A stretch of 30,601 nt of DNA from DSNY01 sp016861185 (GTDB lineage: Bacteria; Pseudomonadota; Gammaproteobacteria; Burkholderiales; Burkholderiaceae_F): positions 1 through 30,601 of the forward strand of contig SZOR01000045.1 in the NCBI GenBank assembly GCA_030263275.1, in the 5' to 3' direction. Below the pieces are notes generated by a model that worked only from the letters and a program-made list of their open reading frames with translations, made no database searches and was not told the origin of the DNA. Position numbers and translations under genes: made by a program. Below are positions 1 through 7,045 of the stretch, piece by piece. Each line of letters begins with the position of its first letter. The first letter of the stretch is position 1.

Positions 1-1
1 C

Positions 2-559
2 TTCTTTCCGCACGCGGAACTCGACGCGGGTTCGACGCCCGTCGCGGAACGCTCGCTGCTGACCGGCGGTGCGCCCTGCTATCGCGTCTATGGAACTGCC
101 GACGGCGGCCAACTGGCGGTCGGCGCGTTGGAACTGAAGTTCTGGCAGTCGTTCTGCGAAGCGATCGGCCTGCCGGAGCTGAAGCCGAACCACTGGTCGC
201 TCGGCGAAGCGCCGGGATCCGAGGCCGCACAGCGTACCGGACAGCGGGTCGCCGCGCGGCTGCGCTCGCAGCCGCTCGCGCACTGGACCGCGATCTTCGA
301 GCGCGTCGACGCCTGCGTCGCGCCGGTACTGAAACCGGACGAGGCGCTCGCGCAGCCGCAGTTCACCGCGCGCAAGCTCGTGCACAGGCGCGGCGACGTG
401 ACGCATGTCGGCCCGCTGGCGCAGATGACCGCGCACGACTTTGCGCCACGCCCGGCACCGGCGGCCGGCGCGCAGACGCGCGAACTGCTGCACGAAATCG
501 GCCTCGACGAAAGCGCGATCGCGGGGCTCATCACGCGCGGCGTCGTGAAGGAGCCGTGA
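2..559 (+). CDS. CaiB/BaiF (alpha-methylacyl-CoA racemase-like) family protein, C-terminal part
   Basis: The reading frame is open from the left edge (first full codon at base 2) to the TGA at 557-559, so only about 185 C-terminal residues are seen. Near the edge the frame reads LLTGGAPCYRVYGTADGG followed by VGALELKFW. This resembles the C-terminal half of alpha-methylacyl-CoA racemase and CaiB/BaiF CoA-transferases, where a GGAP-x-Y-x-x-Y segment precedes the 'VGAIEPKFW' strand. The tail (HEIGLDESAIAGLI) matches the usual end of the family. These cytoplasmic enzymes either move CoA between carboxylic acids or epimerise 2-methylacyl-CoAs. The catalytic Asp, normally N-terminal, lies outside the window, so the two activities cannot be told apart. 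The stop overlaps the start of the next gene (TGATG), implying one operon with the phosphatase and kinase. Confidence 0.85.
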   Translation, partial: FFPHAELDAGSTPVAERSLLTGGAPCYRVYGTADGGQLAVGALELKFWQSFCEAIGLPELKPNHWSLGEAPGSEAAQRTGQRVAARLRSQPLAHWTAIFERVDACVAPVLKPDEALAQPQFTARKLVHRRGDVTHVGPLAQMTAHDFAPRPAPAAGAQTRELLHEIGLDESAIAGLITRGVVKEP

Positions 560-1272
560 TGCACGTCGAGCGCCGCCGACTGCTGCTGATGCGCCACGGC
601 TCGGTCGACTACTTCGACGCCGAGGGACGCCCTTACCCGCCCGACGATGTCCCGCTGACGGCGCAGGGCGTCGCGCAGGCGCGCGCGATGGGCGAAGCGT
701 TGCGCGACACTCCAGTCGATCGCGTTGTCACCAGCGGGCTGCGGCGAACGCGCGAAACCGCGCAGCACGTGCTCGAAGCCGCACAGCTCGATCCACCGGT
801 CGAGCACTGGCCCGATTTCCAGGAGATCCGCGGCGGGCGGCTGTCGGCGATCCGCGACGACGAGCTGCGCGATGCTTTCCTCGCCGCATTCGAAGGCGCG
901 GTGCCGCGCGACACGCGCTTTCTCGGCGGCGAGACGATCGGCGAGCTGCTCGACCGCGCGCTGCCGGCGCTGCAGCGGCTGCTTGCGGACGACGACTGGG
1001 ACACCGCGCTGCTGGTCGCGCACGGCGGCGTCAATCGCGCCGTGCTGTCGTGGTTCCTCACCGGACAGCACGTCTTCCTCGGCGGGCTCGCGCAGGACGC
1101 CGGCTGCCTGAACGTGATCGACGTCGGACCCACGCCCGCCAAGAGCGTCGTGCGCGTCGTCAACTTCTGCGCGATCGATACGCTGCGGACAGGCACACGG
1201 CTGTCGACGATGGAAGAGCTGCTGCAGAAATACCTGAAGTCGAGGGCACGCCTCGAATCGGAGCCGATATGA
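559..1272 (+). CDS. Histidine phosphatase (phosphoglycerate mutase-like) family protein
   Basis: Protein of 237 residues in the branch-1 histidine phosphatase superfamily. The phosphohistidine motif LLLMRHG lies at residues 8-14 (His13). The motif SGLRRTRETA follows about 50 residues later, an acidic DFQEIRGG segment supplies the probable proton donor, and a C-terminal VAHGGVNRAVL carries the second catalytic His. The start is ATG at 559, overlapping the previous stop as TGATG; an in-frame GTG at 556 is possible but less likely. Its own stop overlaps the next start as ATGA, so translation of the CoA-transferase, phosphatase and kinase appears coupled. The substrate is not apparent. Its position next to a small-molecule kinase suggests it acts on the same phosphorylated acyl-CoA or acid, but that is inference. 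It is not a typical glycolytic mutase, being shorter and lacking that family's insertions. Confidence 0.9.
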   Translation: MHVERRRLLLMRHGSVDYFDAEGRPYPPDDVPLTAQGVAQARAMGEALRDTPVDRVVTSGLRRTRETAQHVLEAAQLDPPVEHWPDFQEIRGGRLSAIRDDELRDAFLAAFEGAVPRDTRFLGGETIGELLDRALPALQRLLADDDWDTALLVAHGGVNRAVLSWFLTGQHVFLGGLAQDAGCLNVIDVGPTPAKSVVRVVNFCAIDTLRTGTRLSTMEELLQKYLKSRARLESEPI

Positions 1273-2312
1273 GCCAACTCGGAGAAGTCACCGAACGCCA
1301 CCGCTTCGACGTCGAACCGCTGGCTGTCTACCTGGCCGCGAATCTGCCGGGCTTTGCCGGGCCGCTCGTAGTCAAGCAGTTCCAGGGCGGGCAGTCGAAC
1401 CCGACCTATCTGCTGACCACGCCGGCGGCGAAGTACGTGATGCGCAGCAAGCCGGGGCCGGTCGCCAAGCTGCTGCCGTCGGCGCACGCGATCGAGCGCG
1501 AGTTCCGCGTGATGCGCGCGCTGCGAGCGCAGGGCATTCCGGTGCCGCAGGTGCACGTGCTGTGCGAGGACGAAAGCGTGATCGGCCGCGCGTTCTTCGT
1601 GATGGAGCACGTCGAGGGACGCATCTTCTGGGAGCAGTCGCTGCCGCAGTCGAACCCGGCCGAGCGCGCGGCGATCTACGACGAGATGAACCGCGTGATC
1701 GCGCAGCTGCACACGGTCGACGTCGAGCGCGCGGGCCTGTCGGACTACGGCAAGTCGGGCAATTACTTCGCGCGGCAGATCGGCCGCTGGAGCAAGCAGT
1801 ACCAGGCGAGCGAGACCGAGCAGATCGAGTCGATGAACCGGCTGATCGAGTGGCTGCCGGAGCACGTCCCGCCGGGCGACGAAACCGCGGTCGTGCACGG
1901 CGACTACCGGATGGACAACCTGATCTTCCATCCGGCCGAGCCGCGCATCGTCGCGATCCTCGACTGGGAGCTGTCGACGCTTGGCCATCCGCTCGCGGAC
2001 TTCAGCTACCACTGCATGAGCTGGCACATCCCGCCGGGCGCGTTTCGCGGCATCGCGGGGCTTGACCACGCGGCGCTGGGCATCCCGAGCGAAGCCGAGT
2101 ACATCCGCCGCTACTGCGAGCGCACGGGGCGCGCGCACATCGAGCACTGGAACTTCTACCTCGCGTACAACCTGTTCCGCATCGCCGCGATCCTGCAGGG
2201 CGTCTACAAGCGCTACACGGAAGGACTCGCGTCGAGCGACAACGCGAAACACGCAGGCGCGAACGCGAAGGCGCTGGCGGAGCTGGGCTGGAAGTACGCG
2301 CAGCAGGCGTAG
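1269..2312 (+). CDS. Phosphotransferase (APH fold), ACAD10/11 N-domain type
   Basis: Protein of 347 residues with the aminoglycoside-phosphotransferase kinase fold. GGQSNPTYLL (about residues 40-49) and KLLPSAHAIEREFRVM (67-82) are typical of the APH domain of ACAD10/ACAD11. The catalytic loop is VVHGDYRMDNL (Asp212), and the metal-binding segment is ILDWELSTLGHPLADF (Asp232). Animal ACAD10/11 and the Pseudomonas levulinate kinase LvaA phosphorylate the hydroxyl of 4-hydroxyacyl-CoAs, so such a substrate is plausible here; antibiotic resistance is unlikely. The start is ATG 1269, overlapping the phosphatase stop (ATGA); the frame is also open upstream, but that part is a shadow of the phosphatase gene. 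No LvaB-like small partner is visible. The gene ends facing the GMC oxidoreductase gene across a 48-base gap. The matching acyl-CoA dehydrogenase lies 2.7 kb further on. Confidence 0.92.
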   Translation: MSQLGEVTERHRFDVEPLAVYLAANLPGFAGPLVVKQFQGGQSNPTYLLTTPAAKYVMRSKPGPVAKLLPSAHAIEREFRVMRALRAQGIPVPQVHVLCEDESVIGRAFFVMEHVEGRIFWEQSLPQSNPAERAAIYDEMNRVIAQLHTVDVERAGLSDYGKSGNYFARQIGRWSKQYQASETEQIESMNRLIEWLPEHVPPGDETAVVHGDYRMDNLIFHPAEPRIVAILDWELSTLGHPLADFSYHCMSWHIPPGAFRGIAGLDHAALGIPSEAEYIRRYCERTGRAHIEHWNFYLAYNLFRIAAILQGVYKRYTEGLASSDNAKHAGANAKALAELGWKYAQQA

Positions 2313-2330
2313 CGCGCGGAACTGCATTCA

Positions 2331-2348
2331 CCCCTTTCGTAAAAGGGG
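2331..2348. terminator. Hairpin between convergent genes, possible bidirectional terminator
   Basis: Perfect 7-bp inverted repeat CCCCTTT / AAAGGGG around a 4-base loop (CGTA), in the 48-base gap between the stop of the phosphotransferase gene and the stop of the convergent GMC gene. The placement fits a shared terminator, but neither strand has a clear run of T after the stem. Confidence 0.45.
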
Positions 2349-2360
2349 AAGGAGACCACC

Positions 2361-3977
2361 CTACGCTGCCCGCCGATCCTCGCGGATCAGCTTCGCCGCC
2401 CGCTCGGCGATCATCAGCGTCGGCGAGTTGGTGTTGCCCGACGTGATCGTCGGCATCACCGACGCATCGACGACGCGCAGCCCGGCCAGTCCGCGCACGC
2501 GCAACCGCGAGTCGACGACCGCGAGCGGATCGTCGGCGCGTCCCATCTTGCAGGTTCCGACCGGATGGAAGATCGTCGTGCCGATGTCGCCGGCGGCGCG
2601 AACGAGTTCTTCGTCGGACCGATGCTGCGGCCCGGGCAGGAACTCCTCCGGCCGGTACTTCGCGAGCGCGGGCTGCGCGGCCACGCGGCGCGCGAGCCGT
2701 AGCGAATCGACCGCGACCTTGCGGTCCTCGTCGGTCGTCAGATAGCGGCAATGGATCGCGGGCGCCGCGCGCGGATCGGCGCTCTTGATGCGCACGTGGC
2801 CGCGCGAGGTCGGCCGCAGGTTGCACACGCTCGACGTGAACGCGTCGAACGGATGCAGCGGGTCGCCGAACTTGTCGAGCGACAGCGGCTGCACGTGGAA
2901 CTCGACGTTCGGCGTAGCGTGCGCGGCCGACGAGCGCGTGAATCCGCCGAGCTGACTCGGCGCCATCGTCAGCGGCCCGCTGCGGAACAGCGCGTATTCG
3001 AGCGCCATCGCCGCCTTTCCGAAGAGGCTGTGCACGCGCCGATTGAGCGTGACGACGTTGCTGACCTTAAACGCCATGCGAAGCTGCAGATGGTCCTGCA
3101 GGTTTTCGCCGACGCCCGGCAGCGCGTGCACGACCTCGATGCCGTGCGATTTCAGCAGTTGCGGCGGGCCGACGCCGGAAAGCTGCAGGATCTGCGGCGA
3201 GCCGATGCTGCCAGAGGCGAGGATCGTCTCGATGCGCGCGGCGGCGAATTCGACCTGCCCGCCGCGCTCGATTTCGATGCCGGTGCAACGCCGTCCCTCC
3301 AAGCGCAGCCGTTTCGCCTGCGCTTCGGTGAGCACCGTGAGGTTCGGGCGGTTCAGCACGGGACGCAGAAACGCGCGCGACGTATTCAACCGCACCCCGC
3401 GCGTCTGGTTGACGAGGAAGAACCCGCAGCCTTCGTTGTCGCCGCGGTTGAAGTCGTCGCTGCGCGGGATACCGGCCTGCACCATCGCTTCGCGGTACGT
3501 GTCGAGGATCTCCCACGACAGCCGCTGCGGCTCGACGCGCCACTCGCCGCCGGCACCGTGGACCTCGTCGGCGCCGCGGAAGAAGTCCTCGTGCTGCCTG
3601 AACACCGGCAGCACCGACGACCAGCTCCACCCGGAGTCCCCGGTGAGCTGCGCCCACTCGTCGTAGTCGCGCGCCTGCCCGCGCATGTAGATCATCGCGT
3701 TGATCGACGAGCAGCCGCCGAGCACTCGGCCGCGCGCGTACAGGATCGAACGGCCGTTGAGGCCTTCTTCCGGTTCGGTGCGATAGCACCAGTCGGTGCG
3801 CGGATTGCCGATGCAGTACAGATAGCCGACGGGAATCCTGATCCAGATCCAGTCGTCGCGACCGCCCGCTTCGAGCAGCAGCACCTTCACGTCGGGGTCG
3901 GCCGAAAGGCGGTTGGCGAGCAGGCAGCCTGCAGTGCCCGCGCCGACGATCACGTAGTCGTACTTGCTGGTTTGCAC
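2361..3977 (-). CDS. GMC-family FAD-dependent oxidoreductase (choline dehydrogenase-like)
   Basis: Protein of 538 residues, the normal length for bacterial GMC alcohol dehydrogenases. It has an N-terminal FAD-binding motif YVIVGAGTAGCLLA (about 8-21), the first GMC signature GRVLGGCSSINAMIYMRG, and the second signature GSIGSPQILQLSGVGP. The C-terminal active site has the catalytic His in FHPVGTCKMG (about His471) and the Asn-containing GNTNSPTLMIAE (about 515-524). Family members oxidise primary alcohols to aldehydes, passing electrons through FAD to a quinone or oxygen; the alcohol used here cannot be read from sequence. The start is a GTG at 3977 with no strong ribosome-binding site. The gene sits 21 bases after the quinone oxidoreductase gene, probably in one transcript. 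No signal peptide is seen, so it is probably cytoplasmic. Confidence 0.92.
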   Translation of the reverse strand: MQTSKYDYVIVGAGTAGCLLANRLSADPDVKVLLLEAGGRDDWIWIRIPVGYLYCIGNPRTDWCYRTEPEEGLNGRSILYARGRVLGGCSSINAMIYMRGQARDYDEWAQLTGDSGWSWSSVLPVFRQHEDFFRGADEVHGAGGEWRVEPQRLSWEILDTYREAMVQAGIPRSDDFNRGDNEGCGFFLVNQTRGVRLNTSRAFLRPVLNRPNLTVLTEAQAKRLRLEGRRCTGIEIERGGQVEFAAARIETILASGSIGSPQILQLSGVGPPQLLKSHGIEVVHALPGVGENLQDHLQLRMAFKVSNVVTLNRRVHSLFGKAAMALEYALFRSGPLTMAPSQLGGFTRSSAAHATPNVEFHVQPLSLDKFGDPLHPFDAFTSSVCNLRPTSRGHVRIKSADPRAAPAIHCRYLTTDEDRKVAVDSLRLARRVAAQPALAKYRPEEFLPGPQHRSDEELVRAAGDIGTTIFHPVGTCKMGRADDPLAVVDSRLRVRGLAGLRVVDASVMPTITSGNTNSPTLMIAERAAKLIREDRRAA

Positions 3978-3998
3978 GGTGGCAGTTTCTGCGAACGT

Positions 3999-4970
3999 TC
4001 AGGGCCGGATGACCAGCTTGCCGATCGCGCGCCGGTGCAGCAGTTCGTCGAGCGCGCGCGGCGTCTCGTGCAGCGGGTAGACGTGCGACACGCGCGGCTT
4101 GAGCTTGCCCTGCGCCAGCCATCCCATCAGCTCGCCGATCATCCTGGCGTTGGCTTTCGGCTCGCGCTTGGCGAACTCGCCCCAGTAGACGCCGACCAGC
4201 GACGCTTCCTTCAGCAGCAGCAGGTTGATCCGGAGCGAAGGGATCTCGCCGTTGGCAAAGCCGACGACCAGCAGACGGCCGCGCCATGCGAGCGCGCGCA
4301 AGGCCGGTTCGGTGTAGCCGCCGCCGACCGGGTCGTAGACGACGTCGGCGCCCTTGCCGTCCGTCAGCGTCTTGACCGATTCGCGCAGGTCGAGGGTCGA
4401 GTAGTTGATCAACGCGTCCGCCCCGGCCGCGTGACATGCCGCGAGCTTCTCGTCGGTCGACGCCGCGGCGATCACCCGCGCCCCGGCGAGCTTGCCCAGT
4501 TCGACCGCCGCCAGTCCCACGCCGCCGCCGGCGCCCAGCACGAGCAGCGTTTCGCCCGCCTTCAGTTGCGCGCGGTCGAACAGCGCATGCTGCGAGGTCG
4601 CGTAGGTCATCGTGAAGCCGGCCGCGACCTCGTCGGACACGCCCGTCGGCAAGGGAATCGTCAGCGTCGCGTTCACGCAAACGTATTCGGCGAAGCCTCC
4701 CGTACCGACGAACGCGACGACGCGCGTTCCTTTCGCGAGGCTCACGCCTTCGCCGACGGCATCGACCATGCCGGCGACCTCGGTGCCGGGGACGAAAGGC
4801 AGCGGCGGCTGCAGCTGATACTTCTTCTGGATGAGCAGCGCATCGGGGAAGTTCACGCCGGCAGCGAGTACTTTCAGCCGCACTTCGCCGGCCTTCGGAT
4901 CGGGCAGCGGCAGCTCGCCGAGCCGCAGTTTGTCCGGGCCGCCCCATTCACTGCAGACGATCGCCTTCAT
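3999..4970 (-). CDS. NADPH:quinone oxidoreductase-like MDR protein
   Basis: Protein of 323 residues of the medium-chain dehydrogenase/reductase superfamily, quinone-oxidoreductase branch. The N-terminal GroES-like domain starts MKAIVCSEWGGPDKL and contains GVNFPDALLIQ and FVPGTEVAGMV. The nucleotide-binding domain has LGAGGGVGLAAVELGKLAGA, and there is a VYDPVGGGYTEPALRAL segment. The cysteine cluster for structural zinc is absent, as expected for the zeta-crystallin/QOR branch. It should reduce quinones or enoyl compounds with NADPH in the cytoplasm. ATG 4970 is preferred over the in-frame TTG at 4973 because a GGAGG at 4977-4981 then lies six bases upstream. The gene is divergent from the acyl-CoA dehydrogenase across a 92-base region and is followed by the GMC oxidoreductase. 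A weak sigma-70-like pair (TTGCCG, 15 bases, TATAGA) lies upstream at 4999-5025. Confidence 0.92.
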   Translation of the reverse strand: MKAIVCSEWGGPDKLRLGELPLPDPKAGEVRLKVLAAGVNFPDALLIQKKYQLQPPLPFVPGTEVAGMVDAVGEGVSLAKGTRVVAFVGTGGFAEYVCVNATLTIPLPTGVSDEVAAGFTMTYATSQHALFDRAQLKAGETLLVLGAGGGVGLAAVELGKLAGARVIAAASTDEKLAACHAAGADALINYSTLDLRESVKTLTDGKGADVVYDPVGGGYTEPALRALAWRGRLLVVGFANGEIPSLRINLLLLKEASLVGVYWGEFAKREPKANARMIGELMGWLAQGKLKPRVSHVYPLHETPRALDELLHRRAIGKLVIRP

Positions 4971-5062
4971 CAATCACCTCCGCGCTCCGCTCGCGGAATC
5001 TATACGCACGGGCGGCGCGCGGCAATCGGGCGGCGCTATGCTTCGCCGCCACGGAGGCCGCG

Positions 5063-6295
5063 ATGCAATTCGAATACTCGCCGAAGGTCCTCGAGCTGCA
5101 ACAGCGCGTGCGCGCGTTCATGGACGAGCACGTCTACCCGAACGAGCGGCGCTTTCATGCCGAGGTGGAGGAGAACACGCGCCAGGGTCGGCGCTGGACG
5201 CCGACGAAGCTCGTCGAGGCGCTGAAGCCCAAGGCGCGCGCCGAGGGACTGTGGAACCTCTTCCTGCCGGATTCGCGTTACGGCGCGGGGCTGAAGAACA
5301 TCGAATACGCGCCGCTGGCGGAGATCATGGGCCGCGTGCCATGGGCTTCCGAGGTCTTCAACTGCAGCGCGCCCGACACCGGCAACATGGAGACGATCGA
5401 GCGCTACGGCACACCCGAGCAGAAGAAGCGGTGGCTCGAGCCGCTGCTAGCGGGCGAGATCCGCTCGGCCTTCGCGATGACCGAGCCGGCGGTTGCTTCG
5501 TCGGATGCGACCAACATCCAGACGTCGATGAAGCGCGTCGGCGACGAATACGTGATCAACGGCCGCAAGTGGTGGACCTCCGGTGCGGGCGACCCGCGCT
5601 GCAAGGTCTACATCGTGATGGGCAAGACCGATCCCGATGCGCCGAAGCACGCGCAGCAGTCGATGATCCTGGTACCCGCCGATACGCCGGGCGTCAAGGT
5701 GATCCGGCCGCTGAACGTATTCGGCTACGACGACGCGCCGCACGGCCACATGGAAGTAGAGTTCGACGACGTGCGCGTGCCGGCGTCGAACATCCTGCTC
5801 GGCGAAGGGCGCGGCTTCGAGATCGCCCAAGGCCGCCTCGGCCCGGGTCGCATCCACCACTGCATGCGTTCGATCGGGTTGGCCGAACGCGCGCTCGAAC
5901 TGATGTGCAAGCGGCTGGCAAATCGCGTCGCGTTCGGCGCGCCGGTCGCGAAGCAGACCGTCTGGCAGGAGCGCATCGCCGAAGCGCGCTGCATGATCGA
6001 TCAGGCGCGGCTGCTGACGCTGAAAGCCGCGTACATGATGGACACCGTCGGCAACAAGGCCGCGAAGGCGGAGATCGCGATGATCAAGGTCGTCGCACCC
6101 AACGTCGCCTGCACCGTGCTCGACTGGGCGATCCAGGCGCACGGCGGCGGCGGCATGTGCGACGACTTTCCGCTCGCCTACGCGTACGCGCTGGCGCGCA
6201 CGCTGCGGCTCGCTGACGGTCCCGACGAAGTCCACCGCAACGCGATCGCGAGACTCGAAATCGCCAGGCACGTTCCGCCGCCCGCGGCACGCTGA
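5063..6295 (+). CDS. Acyl-CoA dehydrogenase, ACAD10/11 type
   Basis: Protein of 410 residues with the full acyl-CoA dehydrogenase fold. It has an N-terminal helical domain (LWNLFLPDSRYGAGL), a beta domain with FAMTEPAVASSDATN and INGRKWWTSGAG (FAD and substrate contacts), and a C-terminal domain with GPGRIHHCMRSIG and IQAHGGGGM. The C-terminal segment LRLADGPDEVH places Asp (about 385) where many ACADs have the catalytic Glu of the YEG motif; this and the GRIHHCMR segment are typical of ACAD10/ACAD11. In those enzymes an APH kinase domain is fused ahead; here the kinase is the separate gene at 1269-2312. It oxidises an acyl-CoA to the enoyl-CoA, or in the ACAD10/11 route processes a 4-phosphoacyl-CoA, passing electrons to ETF. 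GGAGG at 5053-5057 supports the ATG at 5063. Nu-class GST and alpha-hydroxy-acid dehydrogenase genes follow, probably co-transcribed. Confidence 0.93.
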   Translation: MQFEYSPKVLELQQRVRAFMDEHVYPNERRFHAEVEENTRQGRRWTPTKLVEALKPKARAEGLWNLFLPDSRYGAGLKNIEYAPLAEIMGRVPWASEVFNCSAPDTGNMETIERYGTPEQKKRWLEPLLAGEIRSAFAMTEPAVASSDATNIQTSMKRVGDEYVINGRKWWTSGAGDPRCKVYIVMGKTDPDAPKHAQQSMILVPADTPGVKVIRPLNVFGYDDAPHGHMEVEFDDVRVPASNILLGEGRGFEIAQGRLGPGRIHHCMRSIGLAERALELMCKRLANRVAFGAPVAKQTVWQERIAEARCMIDQARLLTLKAAYMMDTVGNKAAKAEIAMIKVVAPNVACTVLDWAIQAHGGGGMCDDFPLAYAYALARTLRLADGPDEVHRNAIARLEIARHVPPPAAR

Positions 6296-6348
6296 CCTGT
6301 AATACGCGCGCTCGGTGCGCGACAGACCCAGCCAAAAAGGAGAACCCG

Positions 6349-7038
6349 ATGATCGACCTGTATTCGTGGCCGACGCCGAACGGCCACAAGATCCACATCA
6401 TGCTGGAGGAATGTGGCCTGCCGTACCGCGTGCACGCGGTCGACATCGGCGCCGGCGATCAGTTCAAGTCCGAGTTCCTGCGGATCAGCCCGAACAACAA
6501 GATTCCGGCGATCGTCGACAGCGAAGGCCCCGGCGGCAAGCCGATCTCGCTGTTCGAATCCGGCGCGATCCTGATCTATCTGGCCGGCAAGACCGGCCGT
6601 TTCCTGCCGTCCGACGTGCGCGGCAAGTACGTCGCGCTGCAGTGGCTGATGTTCCAGATGGGCGGCGTGGGTCCCATGTTCGGCCAGGCGCACCACTTCC
6701 GAATCTACGCGCCGGAGAAGATCCAGTATGCGATCGACCGCTACACCAACGAAGCCAGGCGCCTGTACGGCGTGATGGACAAGCGGCTTGCCGAAGCGCC
6801 CTACTTCGCCGGCGAGTACTCGATCGCCGACATCGCGATCTTCCCGTGGACGCGCTCGCACGCGAATCAGGGCGTCGATCTCGCCGACTATCCGAACGTC
6901 AAGCGCTGGTACGAGGCGGTCGAGGCGCGGCCGGCAGTTCAGCGCGGCGTGCAGGTGCTCGCCGATCGCCGTAGACCGCAGATGACCGACAAGGACAAGC
7001 AGACGCTGTTCGGCTCGACCCAGTACGAGCGCCGCTGA
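6349..7038 (+). CDS. Glutathione S-transferase, nu class (YfcG/Ure2-like)
   Basis: Protein of 229 residues. The N-terminal thioredoxin-like domain begins LYSWPTPNGHKIHIMLEE and continues ISPNNKIPAIVD and SLFESGAILIYLA (glutathione gamma-Glu binding). The C-terminal all-helical domain includes YSIADIAIFPW, the usual N-capping region. The TPNGHK start and SPNNKIPAI are typical of nu-class enzymes (E. coli YfcG/YghU, yeast Ure2), which use glutathione for disulfide reduction or peroxide removal rather than classic xenobiotic conjugation. An AAAAAGGAG ribosome-binding site lies just upstream of the ATG at 6349. The gene follows the acyl-CoA dehydrogenase by 53 bases and precedes the FMN dehydrogenase by only 7, so the latter two are probably translated together. 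What it acts on in this cluster is unknown. Confidence 0.92.
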   Translation: MIDLYSWPTPNGHKIHIMLEECGLPYRVHAVDIGAGDQFKSEFLRISPNNKIPAIVDSEGPGGKPISLFESGAILIYLAGKTGRFLPSDVRGKYVALQWLMFQMGGVGPMFGQAHHFRIYAPEKIQYAIDRYTNEARRLYGVMDKRLAEAPYFAGEYSIADIAIFPWTRSHANQGVDLADYPNVKRWYEAVEARPAVQRGVQVLADRRRPQMTDKDKQTLFGSTQYERR

Positions 7039-7045
7039 GCATCGC

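Noticed and set aside
1050..1268. N-terminal extension of the phosphotransferase
   Set aside because: The extra residues are a shadow of the phosphatase gene; the ATG at 1269 gives ATGA coupling and the family's normal start.
1269..2312. Aminoglycoside resistance gene
   Set aside because: The fold is shared, but the GGQSNPTYLL and KLLPSAHA segments and the acyl-CoA gene context place it with the ACAD10/11 kinases.
3067..4947. A 626-codon minus-strand open frame overlapping the GMC and quinone oxidoreductase genes
   Set aside because: It is an out-of-frame shadow caused by high GC; its Arg/Ala-rich translation matches no family, and both overlapped genes have full sets of motifs.
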